Assembly: GCF_000467185.1 (NCBI RefSeq)
Contig: NZ_BATM01000021.1
Location: forward strand, 62,001-126,000
DNA: 64,000 nucleotides
DNA from: Vibrio ezurae NBRC 102218
Lineage (GTDB): Bacteria > Pseudomonadota > Gammaproteobacteria > Enterobacterales > Vibrionaceae
Direction: 5' to 3'
The position numbers and the translations under genes were made by a program. Shown piece by piece: positions 27,060 to 36,753 of the stretch; positions within the stretch are counted from its first letter, which is position 1, and each line of letters begins with the position of its first letter. Under the pieces are notes generated by a model that searched no databases, was not told where the DNA came from, and worked only from the letters and a program-made list of their open reading frames with translations.

Positions 27060-28359
27060 ATGCTTAAATATCGTATTGCTGGTGTTGGTCTGTTTACTGG
27101 CTTTTAGCACTTATGCAGTAAGTGGTGATGTGCAAAGTAATGAAGAAAATAGAGTGCCAAGCCTGCCCAATATTCAGCTAAAAAGTTGGCTACAAAAGCC
27201 GGGCGACACAGCCAATGCGTCACATACGGAGCTTCAAGCACAGGTCAATCAGCCCATTATACTGTTTGTCGAAGTATCAACGCCACGATGGTTTACCGCA
27301 GGTACACAACTGAGCCTGCCAGAAATTGCCAATGTCATTGTGCAAAAGCCCTCCCAACTTGCGGTTAATTACGCAGAAAAACGAGCGGGCAGTACTTGGT
27401 CGGTGCAGCTTTGGGAAATTCATTTATATCCGCAGCAAGAAGGGCATTTTGTTGTGCCGTCTTTACGTGTTCAAGCGCAAGTCTCGGTGCAGAGTAGGGA
27501 TAATGTTCAAAGTGAAATGTACACTCAGCCACTCAAATTTAATGCGCAACTGCCAACAGGATTGTTAACGCCGAGCTCTGCGTGGATCAACAGTCCGCAG
27601 GTTGAGGTTACTCAAAAGTGGCAACAATCAAGCGCAGAGTTAAAAGCCGGTGATGCGATTACTCGCACTGTGACGGTCACCGCCGACAATACTCTGGCTA
27701 TGCTACTGCCACCGATATTTAATCGTAAGCATGATTTAGCCAGTAATCATTACCAACTGTATTCTCAGCCAATTAAGTTATTGGACGCGCAACATCGCCA
27801 CCAATTTCAGGCGCAAAGAACGGAGCAGCAAGTGTATGTATTGCAACATGGCGGGGAGGTAACGCTACCTGAGCATTCAATACTGTGGTGGAATTCTCGC
27901 ACGCAGCAATTGGAAAATGTGCGGGTAGAAGCTCGCACTTTTAAAGTCGCGCATACACTTACATCGTGGATGAACTACTATAAGAATAGCATCGCTATTT
28001 TGTTGTTATTTTTGTTCGGTTTTTCTATGTTAATCATAGCGATGCGACGATTTTATAAAACGAGACCACAGCCTCTGTTTTGGCAATTTTCACAAGTGTT
28101 GTATCGCGGTGATACAGGCGAAATTAGAGCGGCTTTATACGCACATTTAAGGCGTTGTTCCAGTGAGTTACAAATGAGCAAATTATCTAGCGCAAGCCAA
28201 TGGCAGATAGTCGCCAACCAGATACAAACTCAGCCAATTTCATTTGTTCAAGGCTGGCTGGTGTGGTGCAAAATAGCGTTAATGCGCAGGCGCACAATAG
28301 GGCAAATAGGCTTGCAAAAAGCATTGCCAGAATTAGACAACATCAATCGCCGTTATTAA
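27046..28359 (+). CDS. BatD-like exported protein
   Basis: A 437-residue protein with an N-terminal signal peptide (LVLVCLLAFSTYA), two or more beta-sandwich domains, and a membrane helix near 308-328 (ILLLFLFGFSMLIIAM) with a basic cytoplasmic tail. This matches BatD (oxygen-tolerance family). AGGAGCGA precedes the ATG pair at 27046/27049. It is the last gene of the MoxR/Bat operon. Its stop codon lies inside a perfect palindrome upstream of the LysR gene. Confidence 0.85.
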   Translation: MMPNKCLNIVLLVLVCLLAFSTYAVSGDVQSNEENRVPSLPNIQLKSWLQKPGDTANASHTELQAQVNQPIILFVEVSTPRWFTAGTQLSLPEIANVIVQKPSQLAVNYAEKRAGSTWSVQLWEIHLYPQQEGHFVVPSLRVQAQVSVQSRDNVQSEMYTQPLKFNAQLPTGLLTPSSAWINSPQVEVTQKWQQSSAELKAGDAITRTVTVTADNTLAMLLPPIFNRKHDLASNHYQLYSQPIKLLDAQHRHQFQAQRTEQQVYVLQHGGEVTLPEHSILWWNSRTQQLENVRVEARTFKVAHTLTSWMNYYKNSIAILLLFLFGFSMLIIAMRRFYKTRPQPLFWQFSQVLYRGDTGEIRAALYAHLRRCSSELQMSKLSSASQWQIVANQIQTQPISFVQGWLVWCKIALMRRRTIGQIGLQKALPELDNINRRY

Positions 28360-28373
28360 CTCCGGTTAATAAC
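28352..28373. promoter_or_regulatory. Perfect palindrome ahead of the LysR gene
   Basis: Arms GTTATTAAC and GTTAATAAC (9 bp each, perfect) around TCCG, covering the batD stop codon and 47 bases upstream of the LysR ATG. There is no T-run, so a terminator is less likely than an autoregulatory operator. The inner TTAAC/GTTAA halves resemble the other candidate sites. Confidence 0.45.
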
Positions 28374-28419
28374 AACCTTGGCGGTTGGTATACAAGTGAC
28401 GCAAGAGTAACTTTAAACT

Positions 28420-29328
28420 ATGAAAAGCACTGAGCTTAATTTAATTCCTTTCTTTGTCGCTGTGTATGAAGAAAGCAGCATGTCCAAAGCGGCTAATCGT
28501 TTAGGGGTGAGCCAACCTGCGGTGAGCAAAGCCCTAAAACGTCTGCGTGAGATTTACGATGATCCTTTGTTTCATCGTAGCCCAGTTGGGGTTAAGCCAA
28601 CTACCTTTGCCTCTGATATATATCCAGCGCTGTCGGCGTCGTTTAAAAATTTCACGTCTACATTAACTGCCACCAGAGATTTTGATCCTAAGGTATCAGA
28701 GCGCATTTTTTCTATCGCTTGTATTCCTTTAGTCGGGTATCGATTGATGCCAGAGCTGCTTTTGAAAATCAAAAGTTTAGCGCCCAATATAGATCTGGAT
28801 GTTCATCCGTTGTTTACCGAAGACCATGAATCAGATTTAAGACTGCAACGCTATGACTTGGTGCTAGATATGCGCCCAATCGAAAAGACCAGCTTAAAGA
28901 TAGAAAAGTTAGGTACTGAAAGTGTGCACGCGATTGCCAGACAAGGGCATCCAAGGATCAGTGACAGTATCAGCATTGAACAGTTTTTAGCGGAAGAGCA
29001 CATAGCGGTATCGCGCTGGCAAAGCAGAAGCTCATTTTTATCGAATGATCACTTCCCTGAGCTGAGTAAGCGAAAAATTGTGTACCGTTCGCCGGGGATT
29101 TTAGAAGTGTTGCCAGTGGTATCCAGTACCGACTATATCTCTTTATTTCCGTCATCGCTGATCAAGCAAGTGGGCGGAAATTATCCCATCCAAGTGTTAG
29201 AAACATCGTTTTTAGATATATCAGAAGATTTATGTATGTTGTGGCATCCAAGCCGAACCGCAGAAGTTGGTCACAAATGGTTAAGAACTCAAATACAGAG
29301 CGTATCTAAATCGATATTTAATGAGTAG
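28420..29328 (+). CDS. LysR-family regulator of the sulfatase/Bat locus
   Basis: A 302-residue LysR-type regulator. The helix-turn-helix at 15-45 reads ESSMSKAANRLGVSQPAVSK, followed by the linker helix and a substrate-binding domain. It is transcribed in line with the Bat operon 60 bases after batD. Its position inside the locus, and LysR-type T-N11-A dyads at the sulfatase, moxR and maturase promoters, suggest it controls them. The inducer is unknown. Confidence 0.88.
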   Translation: MKSTELNLIPFFVAVYEESSMSKAANRLGVSQPAVSKALKRLREIYDDPLFHRSPVGVKPTTFASDIYPALSASFKNFTSTLTATRDFDPKVSERIFSIACIPLVGYRLMPELLLKIKSLAPNIDLDVHPLFTEDHESDLRLQRYDLVLDMRPIEKTSLKIEKLGTESVHAIARQGHPRISDSISIEQFLAEEHIAVSRWQSRSSFLSNDHFPELSKRKIVYRSPGILEVLPVVSSTDYISLFPSSLIKQVGGNYPIQVLETSFLDISEDLCMLWHPSRTAEVGHKWLRTQIQSVSKSIFNE

Positions 29329-29348
29329 AGTAAAGGCGCGGTAACCGT

Positions 29349-29379
29349 CTTGGTATTGTTTTTCCCTTACAATACCAAG
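29349..29379. terminator. Hairpin between convergent genes
   Basis: A perfect 11-bp stem CTTGGTATTGT/ACAATACCAAG with a 9-base loop, 20 bases after the LysR stop and 20 before the convergent gene's end. The T-run is poor, but the position suits transcription termination from both sides. Confidence 0.55.
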
Positions 29380-29398
29380 AAGGTTTCTAGGCGAGCAC

Positions 29399-29722
29399 TT
29401 ATAAGCTGTACCAAGCTTTTCCTGCTTGGAAGCCGATAAGAGATGACATTTGCTCAAGGTAGATCGCAGGAACGTCAGAGGTCTCTTTTTCGAGTTCAGA
29501 TTCAGATACAAATTGAGTTAAAAATGTTTTGTACGTAGAGATCATACCTTCATTAGTATCTGTGTTGCCTTGCTCTCTTGCGATTTTACGCGCTTTTTGA
29601 GTTAGGTAGTTTTCGATAGTACTTGCTTCGCCACGAAGTAAAGCATGTTTGTTCACCATGCCTAGCTCATCGTTTGCGGCATCAGTAGAAATTGAATTTT
29701 TTAATAGTGTTAATTTCGCCAT
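29399..29722 (-). CDS. Conserved-looking hypothetical protein, 107 residues
   Basis: Soluble, helix-rich protein starting MAKLTLLKNSISTDAAND. It has no signal or membrane segment. The middle (STIENYLTQKARKIAREQ) looks like an amphipathic helix. It is not recognised. ATG 29722 has only a weak upstream ribosome site; an in-frame GTG lies six bases earlier. It is convergent with the LysR gene and alone on its strand. Confidence 0.6.
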   Translation of the reverse strand: MAKLTLLKNSISTDAANDELGMVNKHALLRGEASTIENYLTQKARKIAREQGNTDTNEGMISTYKTFLTQFVSESELEKETSDVPAIYLEQMSSLIGFQAGKAWYSL

Positions 29723-30112
29723 ATTCACTTAAGTATTCCCCCACAGAATGAAAATAAAAGATGATTTTTCTTATTGCTCGTTATACGCCACAGGGTGCAA
29801 GTACGGTGTCAAATAGTGAACAACAGAAAAGTTGATGCATCCTAGATCTAGAATGTTAACTAGTCCACAAAAATCGTATGACTATGTAAGTTTGCGAATA
29901 AAATAGTTTACATTTTAATCTGGTTGTGAGTGGAAAAGAGTCGATTTGAGAGGGGGAGAGTGTTTTAATGAGGTTAAAATATGCTTTTTTGTATGAGGTA
30001 TAGAGTTTATATAACGCTGGGGAATATGAGAGAAGTTTCATCGATTTTAGAAGGTTCATCGATTTTATAGGTAGAGCCCATAATTAACACTATAGGCTCT
30101 ATAGAAATACAC
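29723..30112. other. AT-rich gap with a short direct repeat
   Basis: No convincing gene. TTCATCGATTTTA occurs twice at 30037-30049 and 30055-30067 (18-base period). A 67-codon minus-strand frame here is low-complexity and AT-driven and was not accepted. Confidence 0.5.
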
Positions 30113-30835
30113 TTACAAGCGTGCGCTAGCGAGTTCACCACCATCTACGTGCAGAACTTCGCCTGAGATGTAACTCGCTCTCGTTGAAGAGATAAAAACC
30201 GCGGCATTGGCAATTTCTTCAGGGGAGGCGAGTCGGCCCATAGGGTGTGCATCTTCTTTGGCTTTGAACTCGGTAGGGGCGGCAATTCTGTAGCCATCCC
30301 AACCGCCACCGGGGAAGAGGGTTGATCCTGGTGCGATAGTATTAAAGCGGATTTTTCCTGCATATTGCTTAGACAGGGAATAGACATAGTGAGTCAGAGC
30401 CGCTTTAATCGACGCGTAAGCACTGGCGCTGTCCGAAATATTGGCACTTATTGAGCCGATGAAGGTTACCGCAGGATTTGGGTTGGTCATTGCTGGAATA
30501 ACGGCTTCGATGTTCTTCACGGTTGCGAGCAAGTCGATGTCGATGGATTCTTCCCAGCTACCACTTAATGCGCTGACATTGGGAATAAATACATCAACCG
30601 TACCAATTTCTGCAATCCATGCCTTAAAGTCGGCTTCTTTACTGACGTCTAATTGCTTGCTGAAAACATGTTTAAAATCTTTGAGATTTTCTAGGGCAAG
30701 ATCAATCTTTTCTTGGCTACGGCCACAAAAATAGACATTGGCACCTTCTTCGAGGAAGGTTTTTACCATCGATGCGCCAATACCAGAACTACCGCCAGTA
30801 ATTACAATATTTTTGCCTTTGAAGTTCAGATCCAT
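30113..30835 (-). CDS. Short-chain dehydrogenase/reductase
   Basis: A 240-residue classical SDR. The NAD(P) site TGGSSGIG is near the N-terminus, the catalytic pair lies in SAYASIKAAL (Tyr-x3-Lys), and IAPGS follows. The usual NNAG is replaced by PNVSALSG, seen in some SDR subgroups. GRSQEK after the second strand suggests NADP preference. AAAGGATAGGAC precedes the ATG. It is a single-gene unit with unknown substrate. Confidence 0.85.
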   Translation of the reverse strand: MDLNFKGKNIVITGGSSGIGASMVKTFLEEGANVYFCGRSQEKIDLALENLKDFKHVFSKQLDVSKEADFKAWIAEIGTVDVFIPNVSALSGSWEESIDIDLLATVKNIEAVIPAMTNPNPAVTFIGSISANISDSASAYASIKAALTHYVYSLSKQYAGKIRFNTIAPGSTLFPGGGWDGYRIAAPTEFKAKEDAHPMGRLASPEEIANAAVFISSTRASYISGEVLHVDGGELASARL

Positions 30836-31029
30836 ATCGTCCTATCCTTTTAATGTTTTGTTCCCAAGTCGGCTTTGTTGTCGCAACTTAGCTCCACGGT
30901 CTTTATGACAGTATATGTTGATTTTCTAGATAAAAAGCAAGCTGTTACTTACTTTGTCTTTTTTTAAAGGTCAGGGCAATAATGATTTGGGAAATATCAG
31001 AATTAATCGGCTGGCCTAGTATTAACCCT

Positions 31030-31365
31030 TTATGAGTGAGTAGACGAGTTGGCTGAGTATTCTATCTCATGTTCAATATAATCATCGTCACTAAACCAAG
31101 TGACTGTGCCAACATAATCATTGTCTTTAAGTTGGCCGTCGATGAGCGCCGCAAATCTCGCGGTCATTTTAAATAAACCATTTTGATTGTCTAAATCTGT
31201 GAGGAGCTCTGAGACAATGGCTTGTGCTTTGTCGTCCAGTTGTAGGTTCATGTAGTGCATGTGTTCTCGCTTAATTATTGTAATGACATCCCTTAAGCCC
31301 GCTAGTATGAAGGTTACCGTGCCAAGTTGTAAGTCACTTATTTTTTCTGTGCTATTTTTGATCAC
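31030..31365 (-). CDS. Hypothetical protein, about 111 residues
   Basis: Acidic soluble protein ending HEIEYSANSSTHS. It contains GTVTWFSDDDYIEHEIEY, which could form a beta hairpin. No family recognised. The start may be the GTG at 31365 or an internal ATG near MHYMNLQLDD at about residue 36; neither has a strong ribosome site. It lies between the SDR and the S41 protease genes without overlap. Confidence 0.5.
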   Translation of the reverse strand: MIKNSTEKISDLQLGTVTFILAGLRDVITIIKREHMHYMNLQLDDKAQAIVSELLTDLDNQNGLFKMTARFAALIDGQLKDNDYVGTVTWFSDDDYIEHEIEYSANSSTHS

Positions 31366-31443
31366 TTAATGAGTGTGCTTGGCATCATTTTGACCGTTGT
31401 TGCTGGAGGATAAGGGAAGAAAGGTGCTTGAGTTGGATAAAAA

Positions 31444-31470
31444 ATGCCGCAAAGTTGAGCTTTGCGGCAT
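31444..31470 (-). terminator. Terminator after the S41 protease gene
   Basis: A perfect 11-bp stem ATGCCGCAAAG/CTTTGCGGCAT with a 5-base loop, followed on the minus strand by TTTTTT, 31 bases past the stop. Confidence 0.9.
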
Positions 31471-31501
31471 GTTCTAGTCATTGTTTGTTTATTTGACGTT
31501 G

Positions 31502-34500
31502 TTACTGTTTAGGAAGAAGCTGTTTTACGGCTGTTTCTAATTGAACGTCGCGCTGGTTAGCAATGCTATCTGGATAGTTGTGAACAATTACGTCGGGCAC
31601 TATTTCTTGATTTTCCAACCAGTTACCGTGTTTGTCTTTTACACCAAGCTGTGGCACGCCATAGATTAATAGCGGGTTTTGCTGATGCTGCCAGTTAACA
31701 AAGGTCCCCGTTCCTGGAACGGTATCACCGACCACTTTACCTAATTTATTGTCCTGATATAGCTGCGCCATGACGGAAGCATCAGAGTAGCAATAGGAGT
31801 TAACTAACAAAACCGTAGGTTTAGTCCAACGTCGGATAGGGAACTTAGCCGCTTGATAACCGTCACGACTGACTGCTGTGCCATATTCAACCGCAGACAG
31901 TAAATCCACTATTTGATCGTGTAGGTTGCCACCGGTATTAAATCGAATATCAATCACTACTGCGTCTTTATCACGATTTTCACCAAACAGCTTATTGACC
32001 AACTCTTTATAACTCTCAGAGTTCATCTGAGGTACGTGTACATAGCCAACTTTGCCTTTAGATAATTGATCAGTCAGTGTTTCGTTTTTATTAACCCAGT
32101 ATTGATATGAGAGTGCTTGTTCTTGCTTGCTATCAATAGGGAAGACCTGAACATTGACAACTTTATCGCTATCTGGCTTAACAACGCCAAGGGTCGTTGG
32201 CTTGCCAATAAGATTGCGTAAATACGGGTAAATATCATTGTTTTTTTGGATAGCAATACCATTGACACTTTTGATGATACTGCCTGCGACAATAGCAGAG
32301 TTGGGCAGATCCGCTGGGCCGTTGTCCAATACGGCATCCACACGTACGCCTTCGCCTTGATAAGTATCATCGTAAAACAGTCCTAAACTTCCGACTTTTT
32401 CCCAATTCTGTCCTTGAGCATGGAAAGAAGCGCCAGTGTGAGACGCGTTTAATTCACCCACCATTTCACTTAGCAAAATAGCAAAGTCTTCATAGGTATG
32501 AATCGCAGGTAGATGACGAGCGTAACGGGTCTTGAGTCCGGCCCAATCAACGCCATGCAAGTCCTCATTATAAAAGCGTTGCTCGGTCAATCGCCACACA
32601 TGGTCAAAAATGTAATTTCGTTCTTGTGCGAAATTAAATTCGGCTTGTAGATCAAATGCTTGAGTCTTAGATTGATGAGTAGCAAGGCTATAGCTTTCGA
32701 TTGTACCGTTTCCTAGCATGTTCAAAGCGCTACCATCATCACTGATCTGAATTTGCGAAACAGCCGCCGCAGGACGAGTAAATAAAGGCGTAAACTCTTG
32801 AGTGGCAACTGAGAAAGTCGCGAACACAAGGTTTTCTTTTTGAACGTATGCGACGAGTACGTCTTTATTGTCCGGTGACAACGCGGCAAACTCTAAATTT
32901 AACGACAGTGGCGTTAGACGGTGTACTCGCTGTGCTAGTCCTTTTTCCTCTATACGGGTTGCGGGTGCTTGTGGCTCTGCTGGCTTTTTCGCATCGCTAT
33001 CGTCTTTATCTTTTGCTTTGTCGTTATCTGCTGTTGGGGTCAGTGCCACTGCATCTTGATGTTTAAACCAATTGTATTCAGTGAATTTGTTGAGCGATAC
33101 GCCATAAACATCAAGCTGTGTTGGTGAACCGTCTAGCTCAGTCACCCCGTCTTTAGTGGTCACCCAGTAAGCAATTTGACCGTCGTTGGAGAAGGTAGGG
33201 GAGTATTTACCAAAGCCACTTTGGCTTAGCAGAATACGCTTATCTTTTTGCGTCGTATCAAACATCACAATTTTGTTTGCGTCTAATACACTGCCAGTGC
33301 GAGAAATAATATATTGGCTATCAGGAGACCAGCTATAGCTCCAATCACTTCTAGAGTACGAATACAACTCGTTGGCTTTGATCAGTGGAGTAATAGAGTG
33401 ATCGCCCAAGTTTTCAACCACTAAGCTATTGATATCAACTCGGTAGGCCACTTTTTGATTGTCAGGAGACAGTACTGGCTGTATTTCATCTTGCGGAGTT
33501 TGTGTGATTGCTGTTTCCGTGATTGACGTAGCCCCAACAAAACCAGAATCTGCGGCGTTAATCTGGCTGCGGAAAATATCCCAGTTACCGTTTCGCTCTG
33601 AGCTGTAGTACAGCGATTTGCCATCTTTAGAGAAAGACACGTCTTTTTCTTGCTGTGCGGTGTGGGTGACACGAACCACACTGCCGCTGCTCATTGAGAC
33701 AACAAAGATGTCTCCACGAGCGACGATAGCCGCTTCTTTGCCGGACGGAGAAACGGCAAACTCAGTAGCTTGATATTTCAGGTTGACGTTACTTTCACTG
33801 CCTTTCAGGTCCTGCTTGCGGATATGGATAGCCACTTTGTGACTTTTTGCATCGTGGCTTGGCTTTATCCAAATGTCGCCATCATAGCTAAATACCAGAT
33901 CATTTTGATTACTTACAGATAATGAACGCAGTGGGGCGGTATCGAAAAAGGTTTGCTGCTCTGGCTTAGCCGTAGGGTCATTAATCTCTTTACGCCATAC
34001 GTTAAATGAGCCTGAACGTTCGGACAGATAATACATAACACTGTCATCGGCAGACCAATGTGCGTCTCTGTCTTCACCTTTGTAATAGGTGAGCTGAAGG
34101 TGCTTACCCCCCTTGTACAGCCAGATATCCCGTGCGGATGCCGACGTTTGGTGTTTACGCCATTCTTGTTCAATAGAGGGGCGGTTTGTGTAAAGAAAGC
34201 CTTGCGCGTTATGAGCACTGTCAAAGCTGCTGACCGAATTGCCCAGTTCTAGATGTTCTCGTCCACCCTGAGCATTGACTGAATATAGGTAAATGCCCGC
34301 GCCAAATAGACCGTTGCCCATGTTTGCTTTGCTATTACCAATACGACGACTTGCAAAGTACACAGTACTGCCGTCAGAGCTGTAAGAGTACGGAACATCT
34401 TTACTCGGGTGGTAAGTTAAACGTTGCGATTGTCCACTATTTACATCCATAGTAAACACATCACCGCTACCATAACGGTTAGAGGTGAAGGCAATAGATT

Positions 34501-34756
34501 TGCCATTTGGCGACCACACCGGGTGGCTGCTAAATACTGACTCACTGGTGAGTGGAAGCGCGTCTCCTCCTGTGCTGGGTACTAACCATAGCTGCCCTGC
34601 ATAGCGAAAGACAATTTGTGAACCGTCGGGTGATACGGCGGCATCGCGATACCAATTGGCAGAATTGGCTGTGTCCGTTTGCTGTACTGGGGCGGCAACC
34701 ACCACCGAAGTAGTGACAGCTAACAGTCCAAGTGTTTGAGTCAGGCGTTTAAACAC
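31502..34756 (-). CDS. Exported tricorn-like S41 peptidase
   Basis: A 1084-residue protein. A signal peptide (FKRLTQTLGLLAVTTSVVVAA) is followed by a long run of WD40/PD40 beta-propeller blades (SPDGSQIVFRYAGQLWLVP, VWSPNGKSIAFTSNRYGSG) to about residue 650. Then come a C1-type helical part, a PDZ domain and the S41 core. The likely nucleophile serine lies in NSYCYSDASV near residue 990. This is the tricorn-type architecture that degrades peptides. A charged linker (KAKDKDDSDAKKPAEPQAP) joins the propellers. The start is GTG 34756, with GGGA upstream. Confidence 0.88.
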   Translation of the reverse strand: MFKRLTQTLGLLAVTTSVVVAAPVQQTDTANSANWYRDAAVSPDGSQIVFRYAGQLWLVPSTGGDALPLTSESVFSSHPVWSPNGKSIAFTSNRYGSGDVFTMDVNSGQSQRLTYHPSKDVPYSYSSDGSTVYFASRRIGNSKANMGNGLFGAGIYLYSVNAQGGREHLELGNSVSSFDSAHNAQGFLYTNRPSIEQEWRKHQTSASARDIWLYKGGKHLQLTYYKGEDRDAHWSADDSVMYYLSERSGSFNVWRKEINDPTAKPEQQTFFDTAPLRSLSVSNQNDLVFSYDGDIWIKPSHDAKSHKVAIHIRKQDLKGSESNVNLKYQATEFAVSPSGKEAAIVARGDIFVVSMSSGSVVRVTHTAQQEKDVSFSKDGKSLYYSSERNGNWDIFRSQINAADSGFVGATSITETAITQTPQDEIQPVLSPDNQKVAYRVDINSLVVENLGDHSITPLIKANELYSYSRSDWSYSWSPDSQYIISRTGSVLDANKIVMFDTTQKDKRILLSQSGFGKYSPTFSNDGQIAYWVTTKDGVTELDGSPTQLDVYGVSLNKFTEYNWFKHQDAVALTPTADNDKAKDKDDSDAKKPAEPQAPATRIEEKGLAQRVHRLTPLSLNLEFAALSPDNKDVLVAYVQKENLVFATFSVATQEFTPLFTRPAAAVSQIQISDDGSALNMLGNGTIESYSLATHQSKTQAFDLQAEFNFAQERNYIFDHVWRLTEQRFYNEDLHGVDWAGLKTRYARHLPAIHTYEDFAILLSEMVGELNASHTGASFHAQGQNWEKVGSLGLFYDDTYQGEGVRVDAVLDNGPADLPNSAIVAGSIIKSVNGIAIQKNNDIYPYLRNLIGKPTTLGVVKPDSDKVVNVQVFPIDSKQEQALSYQYWVNKNETLTDQLSKGKVGYVHVPQMNSESYKELVNKLFGENRDKDAVVIDIRFNTGGNLHDQIVDLLSAVEYGTAVSRDGYQAAKFPIRRWTKPTVLLVNSYCYSDASVMAQLYQDNKLGKVVGDTVPGTGTFVNWQHQQNPLLIYGVPQLGVKDKHGNWLENQEIVPDVIVHNYPDSIANQRDVQLETAVKQLLPKQ

Positions 34757-34909
34757 GAAATATTCCCATCTAGACAAAAGGTAAACGGTAGCAAATTGCG
34801 CCTCAGCTTTGGGTTATATTATCGGTAAATTAGCTTTCAATAACCGTGCTAAGTCTTTGCTGAGCAAAGAATAAGGATAGTTGAGAGCGTGGTGATTTTA
34901 AAACAAATA

Positions 34910-34951
34910 GGGCTAAACCTCATCAAAGCTAAGTTTGATGCGATTTAACCC
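34910..34951 (-). terminator. Long hairpin terminator after the phosphatase gene
   Basis: A stem GGGCTAAACCTCATCAAA pairs with TTTGATGCGATTTAACCC with a few mismatches and a 6-base loop, followed on the minus strand by TATTTGTTTT. It lies just after the gene ending at 34984. Confidence 0.75.
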
Positions 34952-34983
34952 GATAAAATAATCAGCGTGAAATGAATAAGCCG

Positions 34984-36717
34984 TTATTTATTGCTCGCTG
35001 TATTACTCACGGTCTTGCTCATAGTATTGGTCACCTCATTGAGCACATTACCGGTCGCGCCACTAGGTAGGGTGATGCCCAATAAGTTAGATAAAGTGGG
35101 CGCAATATCATAAGGGGTGATTGCGGTGGTGACTTTTTGCGCGCTGATGTTATGTCCGGCAAAAATGACAGGCACGTGCGTATCATAGCGCCACGGCGAG
35201 CCATGAGTGGAAGCTACCGTTAAGCCATCCATATCATTAATATAGGTTCTTGGCTCGAATACCAAATAGACATCACCGGAGCGGTTAGCATGATAATTAT
35301 TGCTGACCATGGTATTGAGATAACTATCGGCCAATCGCCCTGTTGCGATATCTTCACTGGTGACTGCGCTCGCAACGCCTTTTATTTTCATCGCTTCCTC
35401 GGCAATAACCGCTTGTAATTGCGCAAGGTCGATGGATTTTTGTTTGATTAACTCGTGATTCAAATACACATAAGGTTGAGCATAAAGTCTTATGATCTCT
35501 TCATTAACCGCAAACTTTGTGGCAAGTCGTTGTTTGAGGTTGTCAGTGAGTAAATTAGATTTATCAAAATATTGGGCTTGTTTTAACCCAAGTGAAGCGG
35601 CCACAGGGGAGGCTTCAGGTGCGCCATGATCAGCGGACAATACAATCACGGTATTGTCTAAACCAACGCGCTTGTCTATCTCAGCAAACAATCCTTGCAA
35701 GGTTCTATCTAAACGAATCAAGTTATCCTCGGCTTCAAGGCTTGATGGCCCATAAAGATGCAGAACATAATCATTGGATGAAAAGCTGATCGCTAGAAAA
35801 TCGGTGACACTGCGACGCCCTAGTTGTTCTTCTTCGAGTAAGGTTTTGGCAAAATCTGCGGTGATTTCATCGCCTGCTGGGCTGATGGTGAGCATGGTCG
35901 AATAGTAAGGGAAGCTTTCTGGCCCATAAGGGTGGGGAAAGGTTCTTTGAAAACCGGCTAAATCGAACTTGTGTTGCTGTGAGACTTCTTCAAGTGTGTA
36001 TTTGTCCCTTGCCAGAGCAAGCTCCCAACGCTTACCAGAATATTGTGAGGGTACATTCTTTTTATTCCACGTCTCGACCCAGCTCGGATAACGGGTGTAG
36101 TAATAATCACTGGTGACAAACTCTGCAGTGGCTTTGGAAAACCAAAAGGCTTTGCCTGTGTGACCGGCTAGCGCAATGGCGCCGCGATCTTTAGTGGATA
36201 CGGCAAACACTTTTGAGCGGCCATTGTTTGAAATTGTCAGCTCATCGCTAAAAGTGGAGACCAGCATTGGCGCAGGCGAGCGACCATCTTGCTTAGCGGT
36301 ACGTTGGGTTGGATCAATTTCGGTGGATTGATCAACCCCTGCTTGTTGAGTGAGTATTTGGTAGTCGCCATCTTCAACGTTGTACACTAAGCGTTGCTGA
36401 GCGCGGTCATACCAAACGTTGCCGACCATGCCATGCACCGAAGGAGGGGCACCGGTGGCAAGTGAGGCGTGACCGACAATGGTTTCGGTGTTGGCGTGTT
36501 GATAATGGGCATTGCGGTAATAGACGCCGTTATCCATCAGGTAACGAAAACCGCCATCGGTGAAATTGTGCTTATAGCGCTCTAGAAGATCGCCGCGCAG
36601 TCCATCGACTGTGATCTGCAATACCAGTTTAGGTTGGGTGTCTTGCGCGCAAGCAAAAGTGCTAAATAACCCCATACTGGCAAAGCCTAAACCCAGTGCA
36701 ATTAATTGTTTTTTCAT
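34984..36717 (-). CDS. Exported alkaline phosphatase, PafA/PhoK type
   Basis: A 577-residue metal-dependent phosphatase of the alkaline-phosphatase superfamily. The signal peptide ends at ACAQ (residue 25). Metal ligand Asp38 is in VDGLRGD; the probable nucleophile Thr79 is in NTETIVGHASLATGA. Later ligands are Asp/His in SSNDYVLHLYG, Asp-His in SADHGAPE and His in STHGSPWRYD. The Thr nucleophile, with no Cys, separates it from the sulfatase at 19825. It probably releases phosphate from organic esters in the periplasm. SUMF1-like and protease genes flank it on the same strand. Confidence 0.88.
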   Translation of the reverse strand: MKKQLIALGLGFASMGLFSTFACAQDTQPKLVLQITVDGLRGDLLERYKHNFTDGGFRYLMDNGVYYRNAHYQHANTETIVGHASLATGAPPSVHGMVGNVWYDRAQQRLVYNVEDGDYQILTQQAGVDQSTEIDPTQRTAKQDGRSPAPMLVSTFSDELTISNNGRSKVFAVSTKDRGAIALAGHTGKAFWFSKATAEFVTSDYYYTRYPSWVETWNKKNVPSQYSGKRWELALARDKYTLEEVSQQHKFDLAGFQRTFPHPYGPESFPYYSTMLTISPAGDEITADFAKTLLEEEQLGRRSVTDFLAISFSSNDYVLHLYGPSSLEAEDNLIRLDRTLQGLFAEIDKRVGLDNTVIVLSADHGAPEASPVAASLGLKQAQYFDKSNLLTDNLKQRLATKFAVNEEIIRLYAQPYVYLNHELIKQKSIDLAQLQAVIAEEAMKIKGVASAVTSEDIATGRLADSYLNTMVSNNYHANRSGDVYLVFEPRTYINDMDGLTVASTHGSPWRYDTHVPVIFAGHNISAQKVTTAITPYDIAPTLSNLLGITLPSGATGNVLNEVTNTMSKTVSNTASNK

Positions 36718-36753
36718 AGTAATGACCTATTAACCTGATTTTTAAAACGCACA

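Noticed and set aside
29856..30059. 67-codon minus-strand ORF
   Set aside because: AT-rich DNA gives a low-complexity peptide rich in Leu, Tyr and Lys; no ribosome site or family.
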